From an uncultured Saprospiraceae bacterium (GTDB lineage Bacteria > Bacteroidota > Bacteroidia > Chitinophagales > Saprospiraceae), in assembly GCA_937959115.1 (NCBI GenBank), contig CALGAW010000036.1, forward strand, positions 1-64,000: a DNA stretch of 64,000 bases, read 5' to 3'. The notes below the pieces were generated by a model, which saw nothing but the letters and a program-made list of their open reading frames with translations, ran no database searches and was not told the DNA's origin. A program made the translations under genes and the position numbers. Position 1 is the first letter of the stretch. Every line of letters starts with the position of its first letter. Positions 25,140-34,279 of this stretch are shown here, one piece after another.

Positions 25140-26237
25140 ATGGCAAAGTATATATATCAATACAAGAATTGGCCGAATTTTACTTGGAATGAAGAAGAAA
25201 TTCAAGTCATTTTAGGAAAAGTTAGACATCTACAGGGAAAGCTCTTTGGTCAAATGAGTGCTTTAGGGTTCTCTATAAAAGAAGAAACACTGTTAGCAGT
25301 ATTGATCGTTGATGTATTAAAATCATCAGAAATAGAAGGAGAAAATCTCGATTATGAGCAAGTAAGATCATCCATCGCTAAAAAACTAGGTTTAGATTAT
25401 AATGACACGATTTATCCAAGTAGAGCTATTGAAGGAGTGGTTGAAATGATGCTCGATGCAACACAGAATTTGGATCAGCCTCTTGATGAGGAACGCTTGT
25501 TTAATTGGCATGCCGCACTATTCCCAACAGGTAGAAGTGGCATGCATAAGATAGAAACGGCCTGTTATAGAACGGGGGAAATGCAAATTGTCTCTGGACC
25601 GATGGGAAAAGAACGCGTTCATTATCAAGCTCCGCCTCCAACCGTTATGAAAAAGGAAATGGATGTGTTTTTAAATTGGTTTAATAACGATTCCTCATTA
25701 GACTTGGTCGTAAAATCTGCGGTTGCACATTTTTGGTTTATAATCATTCATCCGTTTGATGATGGTAATGGAAGGATTGCAAGAGCACTTTCCGATTTGT
25801 TATTGGCTCGATCTGAAAATAGTACATTTAGATTTTATAGTCTTTCAAAGCAAATATTATTCGAAAAGAAGGTTTATTACGCTATGTTACAAGAAGTACA
25901 GCAGAGTGATGGGGATATTACAAAATGGATTCTTTGGTTTCTAAATTCCCTTTATCGAGCATTAAAATCAACAGAAGAGTCGATAAAGAACATTCTTAGA
26001 AAAGCTGATTTCTGGGATATTCATAAGGAAACAATATTAAACAGCAGACAACGACTAATGCTTAACAAGTTACTAGGTGATTTTATTGGAAAATTAAAAA
26101 CATCCAAGTGGGCAAAAATGGCTAAGTGCTCCCAAGACACCGCATTACGAGACATCAAAGATTTAATTGAAAAAGGGATATTAAAACTAGAAGATTCTGG
26201 TGGTAGAAGTACAACCTATGAATTAAAAGAGTTTTAG
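25140..26237 (+). CDS. Fic family protein (DUF4172 N-terminus, Fic core, C-terminal HTH)
   Basis: A 365-aa protein. Residues 1-80 are a DUF4172-like domain with the inhibitory-helix motif SSEIEG (62-67), which in class II Fic proteins blocks ATP until relieved. The catalytic core HPFDDGNGRIAR (204-215) matches HxFxxGNGRxxR, so AMPylation or related nucleotidyl transfer is expected. Residues about 300-365 look like a winged helix (CSQDTALRDIKDLIEKG). It is monocistronic, with an operator-like repeat over its promoter. Targets are unknown. It is not obviously part of a toxin-antitoxin pair, because the inhibitory helix is internal. Confidence 0.93.
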   Translation: MAKYIYQYKNWPNFTWNEEEIQVILGKVRHLQGKLFGQMSALGFSIKEETLLAVLIVDVLKSSEIEGENLDYEQVRSSIAKKLGLDYNDTIYPSRAIEGVVEMMLDATQNLDQPLDEERLFNWHAALFPTGRSGMHKIETACYRTGEMQIVSGPMGKERVHYQAPPPTVMKKEMDVFLNWFNNDSSLDLVVKSAVAHFWFIIIHPFDDGNGRIARALSDLLLARSENSTFRFYSLSKQILFEKKVYYAMLQEVQQSDGDITKWILWFLNSLYRALKSTEESIKNILRKADFWDIHKETILNSRQRLMLNKLLGDFIGKLKTSKWAKMAKCSQDTALRDIKDLIEKGILKLEDSGGRSTTYELKEF

Positions 26238-26641
26238 CCTGAATTATTGAATAAAATCAACGTTAAGGAGTAAATCTGCCAATATAAAGGCCCTGCCATA
26301 AACCACTTATCTTTAATGGATTAAGATCAAATTCAATCTCAAAAAGATTGTAAAATTATTTTAATTTATGTTTACTTATCCTTGCTTAAGGTGTTCAATT
26401 TTATATTCTGACATCAACAAAATTGATGTAATCCTGAGAATTTAAAATAATTCTATTTCAACATAGGGTTTTTTCATTGCTTAGTGTATTCAATACAACG
26501 AAGCAAGTATTCGTACCATTTATAATAGAAAATATTTAAATTTAAATCAATTATACCGATTGATTCGAAACGAATTTGCAGTTTCACAGTAAAATCATCT
26601 AAGCGTTCATTCAATTGATGTGCTTATACAAAAGAATGATT
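26238..26641. other. AT-rich intergenic region upstream of the DUF1800 operon
   Basis: This gap of about 400 bases has no convincing ORF. A 7-bp inverted repeat ACATCAA-CAAAA-TTGATGT lies at 26411-26429. It presumably contains the promoter for the DUF1800-DUF1501 operon; I could not assign a promoter element with confidence. Confidence 0.4.
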
Positions 26642-28507
26642 ATGAAAATAATAGCAATTAGAACACTGATGTTTAGCCTACTGTGCTGGCTCCCTTCCCT
26701 AGCCATTAGTCAAATCTATACAGATTATGTGGGAGGAGGACACACTCAAGGCGTAACCGTAACAAGCAGCTCAGGCTCCGGACAAAACGGCGGCCTCAAC
26801 TCAGCAGATGGTAGCGGACTAGGCATCGACGAATACCAAGCAGCCCGCTTCTTGAATCACGCAACACTGGGAGCAGATTATGAAATGATAACAGACGTCC
26901 AAAATCAAGGAATCTCGAATTGGATCGACAATCAAATGGCAATGCCACAAGTCAGCTTTACGGATACGACTTGGATGCTTTGGGATCACTTTTACCCACA
27001 GTATATAGCCAAATGGGGCTATTACAACGTGGTCAACTCTCCCAATGCAGTCATTCCTTACTGGTTTTACTGGAAAATGGCCTGGTGGAACAATATCCTC
27101 AAATCAGATGATCAGCTTCGTCAGCGCGTTGCACAGGCTTACAGCCAGATATTCGTTGTGTCAGACAAGTCCACCCTCCAACTTTCAGGGCCGGGACTGG
27201 CGAGTTATTACGATGTATTGTATCAGAATGCCTTTGGCAATTACAGAGACTTGCTTCGAGAAATTTCCCTCCACCCTACTATGGGCGTCTACTTAAGCCA
27301 CATGGGAAATCCAAAGTCTGACCCCATCAACAACGTCCACCCAGATGAAAACTACGCCCGTGAGGTCATGCAACTGTTCTCTATTGGATTATATGAGCTG
27401 AACTTAGATGGGACACGGAAACTGGATGCGCAAGGAGATTTTATTCCAACGTACGACAATAGCGATATTCGCGAATTTGCCAAAATATTTACAGGCCTTG
27501 GACCTGGTGGTTATTACTGGCCTTGGCAAGACTATTCAATGGTTCCTGTGGTTTGGGGCAACCCCTTTAACAACGTACCAGGGACCATTCAAATGTGGGA
27601 GCCGATGCAAGCATTCGAAACATGGCATGAACAAGGACCCAAAACGTTGCTAAATGGGCAAGTAGTTCCTGCAGGAAACACTACAATGCAAGACATCGAT
27701 GCTGCAATAGATAACCTGTACAATCATCCTAATGTCGGTCCTTTTATTGGAAGGTTATTAATTCAACGATTAGTAAAATCAAACCCAACACCAGCCTACA
27801 TCAAGCGAGTAGCAATGATCTTTAATGATAACGGAAGTGGTGTAAGAGGCGATATGGGAGCTGTCATCCGAGCAATCTTAACAGATTCTGAAGCGTTGAA
27901 TTGCTTTTGGCTAGAAGAGCCACATCATGGCAAACTGAAGGAACCATTGATACGATATACTCAAGTGCTGAGAGCGTTTAATGCTTATAATCAAACAGAC
28001 CGATTGTGGAATTATGGCTATGTGTTTGATGAATCCGTTAGCCAAGGTGTATTGACATCACCAAGTGTGTTCAATTTTTATTTACCTGACTTTCAACCAA
28101 GTGGCCCAATAGGAAGTGCTGATTTAGTAGGGCCTGAATTTCAAATTCATACTTCTGCTACTTCTATCAATTATGTCAATCTAGTGTATCTCTGGTTTGT
28201 GTCTGGTTGGTTTGGCGAAGTGGCGACAAATGCTAGTAATACCGTTATCAATGCCCCAGGATATGAGTTGAATGAGCTCAATCCCGCTGACTACCTTTAC
28301 TTAGATACTGCTGATGAGGAAGCATTGGCAAGCAACCCTGCAGCACTAGTAGATCGAATCGACTTAATCTTGACTGGAGGCTTATTTTCCACTGCTACAA
28401 AAACGAGTATTGTAAATGCAGTAACCGTAGTGCCGACGATGCCTGAGCGGGTAAAACTCGCCTTGTATCTATCCTTTATTGCGCCTGATTACGCAATTGA
28501 AAAATAG
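26642..28507 (+). CDS. DUF1800 family secreted protein
   Basis: I start this at ATG 26642 (MKIIAIRTLMF), which gives a clean signal peptide ending LAISQ; the frame is open a little upstream. The DUF1800 domain begins near YQAARFLNHATLGADYEMI and spans most of the 621 residues, including HPDENYAREVMQLFSIGL and LIQRLVKSNPTPAYI, typical of the family. Biochemical function is unknown. Genes of this family are almost always paired with DUF1501, as here (43 bases downstream), suggesting the two exported proteins act together. Confidence 0.92.
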   Translation: MKIIAIRTLMFSLLCWLPSLAISQIYTDYVGGGHTQGVTVTSSSGSGQNGGLNSADGSGLGIDEYQAARFLNHATLGADYEMITDVQNQGISNWIDNQMAMPQVSFTDTTWMLWDHFYPQYIAKWGYYNVVNSPNAVIPYWFYWKMAWWNNILKSDDQLRQRVAQAYSQIFVVSDKSTLQLSGPGLASYYDVLYQNAFGNYRDLLREISLHPTMGVYLSHMGNPKSDPINNVHPDENYAREVMQLFSIGLYELNLDGTRKLDAQGDFIPTYDNSDIREFAKIFTGLGPGGYYWPWQDYSMVPVVWGNPFNNVPGTIQMWEPMQAFETWHEQGPKTLLNGQVVPAGNTTMQDIDAAIDNLYNHPNVGPFIGRLLIQRLVKSNPTPAYIKRVAMIFNDNGSGVRGDMGAVIRAILTDSEALNCFWLEEPHHGKLKEPLIRYTQVLRAFNAYNQTDRLWNYGYVFDESVSQGVLTSPSVFNFYLPDFQPSGPIGSADLVGPEFQIHTSATSINYVNLVYLWFVSGWFGEVATNASNTVINAPGYELNELNPADYLYLDTADEEALASNPAALVDRIDLILTGGLFSTATKTSIVNAVTVVPTMPERVKLALYLSFIAPDYAIEK

Positions 28508-28550
28508 AGGATTAACTGTTGAATAATACTATTAATTACAACTTAAGATC

Positions 28551-29978
28551 ATGAAAAATAATTCAAATCAACATAAAAACGGAATGAGTAGAAGGAAGTT
28601 TCTAGGTACAGCCTCTTGTGCTGCGCTTGGATCAACAACAATGCTTTCCTCTATTCTCAATCTTGGGGTTATCAATTCATTGGCTGGAATGTCACTTCCT
28701 ACTTACAAGGAAGACAATACGTATAAAGCCCTGATTTGCATCTTGTTGGCTGGCGGAAATGACAGCTACAATATGCTTGTACCTCGTAATGGCGCGCACT
28801 ATACGGAGTACGCCACTACACGATCCAACTTAGCATTAGCCCAAGGGGATTTACTGCCAATCAACTACACCGATCCAAATGGCCGACAATTTGGCCTACA
28901 TCCATCTATGCCAGAGGTTCAGTCCTTATTTAACTCGAATAAGATGGCCTTTGTTTCTAATGTTGGAACACTTGTAGAACCGACAACGATGGCGCAATAT
29001 CAAAATGGTGGTGTCTCAACTCCACTAGGGTTGTTTTCTCATTCGGACCAAATACAGCAATGGCAAACCTCTATCCCACAAACCCGTTCCGCAATTGGTT
29101 GGGGAGGCCGAATAGCCGATATCCTACACGCTGGGAATGGCAATCAAAATATTTCAATGAACATTACCCTTTCGGGAACGAATGTCTTTCAAATTGGAAA
29201 CAACGTGACAGAATATGCAATTCGTGCATCGGCAGGCGGTAGCGTAGGCATTAGTGTATATGATAGCACAAATCCTGTTGACGCCTTTTTAAAGACAGGG
29301 GTAGAAAGTTTGTTAAATCAACAATACAACGATATATTCCGATCAACTTATGCGAATAAGATTAAAAACTCGCAGAGCTACCATGAGCAGTTTAATCTTG
29401 CATTAGCAGGAGTGCCGCCACTGAACACCACCTTTTCTCCTAGCTATATGTCCAAGAACATGGAACTGATTGCCAAAACAATCGCAGCACGAAACACAAT
29501 CAATGTTAATCGTCAAACCTTTTTTGTGACCTTTGGCGGCTGGGATCATCACGACAACTTAATTGATAATCAGGACGATATGCTGGGTGTACTAAGCACA
29601 GCGATCGGTGAACTGGAGTTAGCTCTACAAGAGCTTGGTGTATTTAATGACGTCACCACCTTCACAATATCCGATTTTGCACGATCCCTTACCTCAAATG
29701 GAAATGGTAGCGACCACGCTTGGGGTGGCAACACAATGGTGATGGGCGGTGCTGTAAATGGAGGGCAGGTGTATGGCTCCTATCCTTCACTGGCTTATGG
29801 CGGTGCAAATGATGTGGGAGGCGCAATCATGTTACCTACAACGGCAGTAGACGAATACTTCGCAGAACTATCAGAATGGTTTGGTATCTCTGCATCAGAC
29901 TTACCCTATATTCTGCCAAACATTGGCAACTTCTACACGCCAGGAACGGGTGGACCCATCGGATTTATGAACATTTAA
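28551..29978 (+). CDS. DUF1501 family protein with Tat-type signal
   Basis: The 475-aa protein begins with a twin-arginine-like signal (MSRRKFLGTASCAALG, preceded by a short polar extension). The body has family hallmarks: LICILLAGGNDSYNMLVPRN, FGLHPSMPEVQSLF, TFGGWDHHDNL and ISDFARSLTSNGNGSDHAWG. The fold is related to the sulfatase/alkaline-phosphatase superfamily, but the reaction is unknown. Export by Tat and pairing with the DUF1800 gene suggest a folded, metal-containing partner. A T9SS cargo gene follows 11 bases later. Confidence 0.93.
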   Translation: MKNNSNQHKNGMSRRKFLGTASCAALGSTTMLSSILNLGVINSLAGMSLPTYKEDNTYKALICILLAGGNDSYNMLVPRNGAHYTEYATTRSNLALAQGDLLPINYTDPNGRQFGLHPSMPEVQSLFNSNKMAFVSNVGTLVEPTTMAQYQNGGVSTPLGLFSHSDQIQQWQTSIPQTRSAIGWGGRIADILHAGNGNQNISMNITLSGTNVFQIGNNVTEYAIRASAGGSVGISVYDSTNPVDAFLKTGVESLLNQQYNDIFRSTYANKIKNSQSYHEQFNLALAGVPPLNTTFSPSYMSKNMELIAKTIAARNTINVNRQTFFVTFGGWDHHDNLIDNQDDMLGVLSTAIGELELALQELGVFNDVTTFTISDFARSLTSNGNGSDHAWGGNTMVMGGAVNGGQVYGSYPSLAYGGANDVGGAIMLPTTAVDEYFAELSEWFGISASDLPYILPNIGNFYTPGTGGPIGFMNI

Positions 29979-29989
29979 AAATTATTGAA

Positions 29990-30706
29990 ATGAAAAATAT
30001 TTTCTTAATTATAATCAGCGCTTTATCGATTCAGCTACATGGTCAAATGTGTAATGATGACACACATTCTACCAATGTTTATGACAGCTGGGTCTCTTGC
30101 CAAATGGCTACAAATCCGAATCCCGCTAGAGGCAATTCGCACTGGGTACAATATGATCTAGGCTATGTCTACAGCCTTGGTCCGACTTATCTCTGGAATT
30201 TCAACGTTATGGGTCAAACAGATCGAGGGATGAAGAACATCATCATCGATTATTCTTTGGATGGCGTGAATTGGACATTAGCATCTACCTTTCAGCTACC
30301 TCAAGCAACGGGATTACCCACATACATTGGAGATTATGGCCCGAACCTCAATGACATCGATGCTCGCTACATACTGATTACGGCAAGCGATACTTGGGGA
30401 ACGAATGGCTGTGCTGGCTTGTCTGAGGTTCAATTTGAGATTCAAGGTGTGGTTTCTAATGAAGAAGTCTCTAGCGTATTGTCACTTGAAATCTATCCCA
30501 ACCCAGCTGATCAGTTTGTTACGATCGAGACGGATTATGAATTGACAGAGGTGATTCTATTGGGTGTGACGGGAGCGGAATTGGCTCGGTATCAAAATCA
30601 AGCGCGTATCGATGTTTCTTATCTGCCTTCTGGTGCTTATATGATCAAGGGACTTACTGCTAAAAACGAGGTGGTTGTTGGGCGGTTTATTAAGCAAGGA
30701 GGGTAA
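29990..30706 (+). CDS. Secreted discoidin-like protein with T9SS type A sorting domain
   Basis: The start chosen is ATG 29990, giving 238 aa with signal peptide MKNIFLIIISALSIQLHGQ. Residues about 25-165 resemble a galactose-binding/F5-8-type-C jelly roll (SHWVQYDLGYVYSLG, TLASTFQLPQ, ARYILITASDTWG). The C-terminal ~75 residues are a type A sorting domain (LEIYPNPADQFVTIE, LPSGAYMIKG). It is the third gene of the DUF1800-DUF1501 operon, so it may anchor or recruit that pair at the cell surface; this is inference. Confidence 0.85.
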   Translation: MKNIFLIIISALSIQLHGQMCNDDTHSTNVYDSWVSCQMATNPNPARGNSHWVQYDLGYVYSLGPTYLWNFNVMGQTDRGMKNIIIDYSLDGVNWTLASTFQLPQATGLPTYIGDYGPNLNDIDARYILITASDTWGTNGCAGLSEVQFEIQGVVSNEEVSSVLSLEIYPNPADQFVTIETDYELTEVILLGVTGAELARYQNQARIDVSYLPSGAYMIKGLTAKNEVVVGRFIKQGG

Positions 30707-30918
30707 GGTTAAAAGACAGTGCATAAAGTTCATGCATAGGATAATTCAGGATGCTTGATTCTTTACTATGATACTGCTCTGGGGTGTATTCAATATCGAT
30801 TTGTGTTGAAATGTACTTTATTTATTAATCTGAGTTCGATTATTAAATAAATGCTATATTTTGAATCCACAAATAATTGTAAATTGCATCGATTTTCGAA
30901 CTTGATAACACCACAACC

Positions 30919-31683
30919 ATGAACGTAAAAAGCATTGTTTCCTACAATCTTAATGGCATTCGAGCCGCAATGAAGAAAGATCTAATTGGCTGGGTGAAAA
31001 CATCAGGGCATGATGTCTACTGCTTCCAAGAAACCAAGGCGCACCCAGATCAAGTGGATGCTGCGTTGTTTGAAGAAATCGGCTACAAAGGATACTGGGT
31101 GAGCGCTGAGAAAAAAGGATACAGTGGTGTTGCCATCTTCTCTAAAATCGAACCCGATCAAGTCATTTATGAATCGGGCATAGAACTTTGTGACCATGAA
31201 GGCAGAATTATCAGAGCCGACTTTGGAGACACCACCCTACTCAATTGCTACTTCCCTTCAGGAACGACTGGTGAAGAACGTCAGACCATCAAATACAAAT
31301 TTTTAGATGACATGTATGACTGGGTTCAGGAATTGAAAAAAACACGCCCCAAGCTCATTATCGTAGGCGATTACAATATCGCCCACACCGAAAAAGACAT
31401 CCACAACCCTAAAAGTAAAAACAGTGGCTTCTTACCTGACGAGCGTGCTTGGTTGACGAAATGGTTTGAAAGTGGATTTGTTGATTCCTTCCGATTTCTA
31501 AATCCAGAGCAAATACAATATAGCTGGTGGACGTATCGCTTTGGCGCTCGAAAAAACAACAAGGGATGGCGGATAGACTATCAGTCAGTCACAGAGAATA
31601 TGAAAGGTGATTTGAAGGCTTGTCAACAGTTGAACGATGTACATCATTCTGATCATTGTCCAGTTTTGGTGGAGTTTAAGTAG
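30919..31683 (+). CDS. exoA: Exodeoxyribonuclease III / AP endonuclease
   Basis: This 254-aa EEP-fold nuclease cleaves 5' of abasic sites and degrades 3' ends in base excision repair. Active-site motifs are SYNLNGIRAA (Asn), QETKAH (Glu metal ligand), GDYNIAHTEKDIHNP (Asp/Asn) and HHSDHCPV (catalytic Asp-His). Length is standard. It sits alone with a 200-base leader; the YjjG-type nucleotidase follows after 33 bases and may be co-transcribed. Closer to B. subtilis ExoA than to E. coli XthA in general form; the symbol is given by that similarity. Confidence 0.95.
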   Translation: MNVKSIVSYNLNGIRAAMKKDLIGWVKTSGHDVYCFQETKAHPDQVDAALFEEIGYKGYWVSAEKKGYSGVAIFSKIEPDQVIYESGIELCDHEGRIIRADFGDTTLLNCYFPSGTTGEERQTIKYKFLDDMYDWVQELKKTRPKLIIVGDYNIAHTEKDIHNPKSKNSGFLPDERAWLTKWFESGFVDSFRFLNPEQIQYSWWTYRFGARKNNKGWRIDYQSVTENMKGDLKACQQLNDVHHSDHCPVLVEFK

Positions 31684-31716
31684 GAACGTTAACTTACCAT
31701 TACCTAAATAGATACA

Positions 31717-32403
31717 ATGACAAAATATACTCATATATTTCTTGATCTTGATAATACCATATTCGATTTTACCAAAAGCAGTAAGTTAGCGTTTACTGCA
31801 TTGCTAGAAAGTTATGAAATTTCTGAAGCACCTGATCACTATGCAGTTTACAAAAAGATAAATGCAGAGGTGTGGTCAGATCTTGAACGAGGATTGATCG
31901 ATCAAAGAGAATTAAAGAAAAGGCGGTTTCAATTGTTTTTTGATCATCTACAGTTTGAGGGTGATGGATATGCAGCAAATCAACGATATCTAGAATTCCT
32001 TGTCCAGTATCCTGCGTATATTGAGAATGCAGTATCAATTGTAAAAAAACTATCAAACGATTACACACTTGTAGCTGCTACGAATGGACTGACTCAAGTG
32101 CAATATCCAAGATTAAGCAATCAAGGCTTACAGAAATACTTTGATGCGATTATTGTCTCGGAAGAGATAAAAGTAGCAAAACCACATAGGCGTTTTTTTG
32201 ATCAATGTTTTGCGCAGTCGGGTGACCCAGAAAAGTCAAAGGTATTGATGATCGGTGATTCTTTGTATTCCGATATTCAAGGAGGAATTAACTATAGTAT
32301 TGATACATGTTGGTTCAATCCCACTAAAAATCCAAACGTTTTATCAGAAGATCCAACTTACGAGATAATCAAATTAGAAGAATTGTTTGAAATAGTTCAA
32401 TAG
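31717..32403 (+). CDS. yjjG: HAD-superfamily pyrimidine 5'-nucleotidase, YjjG family
   Basis: The 228-aa HAD phosphatase has motif I FLDLDNTIFDF (nucleophile Asp and acid Asp), motif II ATNGLTQVQ, a Lys in VSEEIKVAKPHRRFF and motif III MIGDSLYSDIQGG. The cap insertion and length fit YjjG, which removes phosphate from non-canonical pyrimidine nucleotides as a housecleaning step. Assignment to YjjG rather than another HAD subfamily rests on overall pattern. Confidence 0.88.
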   Translation: MTKYTHIFLDLDNTIFDFTKSSKLAFTALLESYEISEAPDHYAVYKKINAEVWSDLERGLIDQRELKKRRFQLFFDHLQFEGDGYAANQRYLEFLVQYPAYIENAVSIVKKLSNDYTLVAATNGLTQVQYPRLSNQGLQKYFDAIIVSEEIKVAKPHRRFFDQCFAQSGDPEKSKVLMIGDSLYSDIQGGINYSIDTCWFNPTKNPNVLSEDPTYEIIKLEELFEIVQ

Positions 32404-32435
32404 TGTGAGAAACTATTTTAACAAGAATAAATTAT

Positions 32436-33812
32436 TTATTTAATTTCTTTGTGCGGCTTTGCATCAAAGCCAACTTTCGAAGAAAACGCCTCAAAATCCT
32501 TTATCTTTTTCAAACTCTCCTTCTTTGTCTCTTCAGGCAATGAGAGCTCATGAATTGGATTGGTACCTTTACCTAAACTTGTAAACTCAGGCTCTTTGCC
32601 ACCCTGAGCAAATGGTGCTTGAAACCATTCATCATTTCTTAGCTTAAACCGATCTTTGCCAAGGGCCAGACAAATTTGATTGAACTTATATTTGTCAAGG
32701 GTTTTCCCTCTATTGTTATACCAGTAGGAAGACATAACAGGCAGTGAGCGTTCAGGATCGTGCAACATCGATGGCCCATTGGTTTCTTGACCGATCGTCT
32801 TCATAAAACTATTATAGATATGGCGCACACTGACCGGAGTATCAATCACCTTCGGTTGATTATCTTCATGTGACATCCAGAACATTGGTACTTTGTTTCC
32901 ACCATCCGTTACATTGCTAAAATGGTACATCCAGTTGTCTTCACCAAAGGTTTCGCCATGATCTGAACCGAAAACGACTAGATTGCCAGTATTCTCGTGC
33001 ATTTCTTGGCAAAAAGAGTTGACTGATGGAGCCATGTCCTTCCAGGCGAGGTATTGGCGATTTTTAAGAATGGGTTTCATTTTATCACTGATCGGATCTT
33101 TCTCTCGTGTAAGGAAGGTCTGATTAATCATTTGAAACATGGCCTTGATCTCCTTTACCTTGTTGATCATTCCTGGGGTGCTTGTTTTGAAGGTTGGTGC
33201 GATATGATAAGGGAAGTGGGTTTCCATCATATTAAGAAAGATAAAACTCTTCTCTCCCTTCGCTTCGTTTTCCTCAATGATTGTGCGTGCTTGGTCAAAA
33301 ATATCTTCATACGTTTGCTGCAGCCATGTTTTTGCAGATTCTATGTCCTCCGTCATTTTTTGCACCAAAACATCCTTGGACATAAGCTTTGCTCGTAACC
33401 TTGGTTTACCCATTAAGACAATAAACTTTTGAAGAGTATTAAACTTCGGTGGAACGTGTTTCCAGATTCGGCGTACATCATCAAATCCTCTATCAAGACC
33501 AAAGATGTGTGTCGTCGCAACATTCGCTGTAACCTGGTAGGTTTTATAACCAGCTGCCTGCATCTGACTAGCTAAAGTTGGAATATCCTTATGGATACTT
33601 CTAGATTGCGAAGTAGCACCATGTTCATGAGGTACAAGACCAGTAAACATAGAAGAAGTAGCTGGAAGTGTCCAGCAGCCAGCAGAACGAGCTTCGGTAA
33701 ATGAGGTTGCTGTTTTTTCGACGTATGGAAGTCCTATACCTTGCTCATACACAGTATCATACCGAAGGCTGTCAGCAATTAAAAAAATGATATTTCTTGG
33801 CAAATTGGCCAT
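32436..33812 (-). CDS. Sulfatase/alkaline-phosphatase superfamily protein with a Thr at the nucleophile site
   Basis: The 458-aa protein has the superfamily core: metal Asp in FLIADSLRYDT, active-site loop GCWTLPATSSMFTGLVPHEHG, and metal ligands in FGSDHGETFGED. The loop lacks the C/S-x-P-x-R sequence that is matured to formylglycine, and Thr of WTLPAT occupies the nucleophile position. This is the form seen in phosphotransferase/phosphodiesterase-like members, so a true sulfatase activity is doubtful. There is no signal peptide, so it is probably cytoplasmic. Substrate unknown. Confidence 0.85.
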   Translation of the reverse strand: MANLPRNIIFLIADSLRYDTVYEQGIGLPYVEKTATSFTEARSAGCWTLPATSSMFTGLVPHEHGATSQSRSIHKDIPTLASQMQAAGYKTYQVTANVATTHIFGLDRGFDDVRRIWKHVPPKFNTLQKFIVLMGKPRLRAKLMSKDVLVQKMTEDIESAKTWLQQTYEDIFDQARTIIEENEAKGEKSFIFLNMMETHFPYHIAPTFKTSTPGMINKVKEIKAMFQMINQTFLTREKDPISDKMKPILKNRQYLAWKDMAPSVNSFCQEMHENTGNLVVFGSDHGETFGEDNWMYHFSNVTDGGNKVPMFWMSHEDNQPKVIDTPVSVRHIYNSFMKTIGQETNGPSMLHDPERSLPVMSSYWYNNRGKTLDKYKFNQICLALGKDRFKLRNDEWFQAPFAQGGKEPEFTSLGKGTNPIHELSLPEETKKESLKKIKDFEAFSSKVGFDAKPHKEIK

Positions 33813-34279
33813 AGATTACGCTTTTGGTAGCCGCAAAGATAGAAGTATTGAAGGGAATTTCGAATAACGATAGAAGAATTTCGAATGAAGAAGTACACTG
33901 GTATTTTTATTATAAATGAAATGTCTAATGAAGGTCGCTTGTCTTTTAACTAACGAAGGAATGCCAAATCTGAATATTCCCTTTTCTTCCGTTTGTAGAA
34001 GTAATATTGAACTTAGAATAATAAATTTCAATATCTAACCTGACCTTCTTACCTTTGGTGCGTTTATTAATATCGATCGATTCTATTCCAAGAAACTATA
34101 TGTTAACTTGTTGATTCATTTATAAAACAATTACAAAGATTTTAACAATTGATTATTAATATCTTAGCAATTTAAGGTATAGAATTTGAACGAATTAAAA
34201 GAGAGAAAACGTAAGAAGTTGCAATTATTTGGTTACATTGTGTAACTAAAATGATTATTTTGCCGTATAAAGGTAAAGT
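33813..34279. other. Divergent intergenic region with one palindromic site
   Basis: This 467-base AT-rich gap separates the divergent sulfatase-superfamily and patatin-like genes. Short frames here look like chance. The only structure I would point to is the palindrome at 34232-34246. It should contain promoters for both flanking genes. Confidence 0.4.
34232..34246 (+). promoter_or_regulatory. Palindromic operator candidate upstream of the patatin-like gene
   Basis: GTTACA-TTG-TGTAAC is a perfect 6-bp inverted repeat with a three-base spacer, 34 bases before the start codon. Its position near the promoter suggests a dimeric regulator site, but there is only one copy and the regulator is unknown. 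Confidence 0.3.

Noticed and set aside
33816-34031. 71-codon minus-strand frame upstream of the sulfatase-superfamily gene
   Set aside because: It abuts that gene's start and sits in the promoter region, with no signal peptide, motif or recognisable family.
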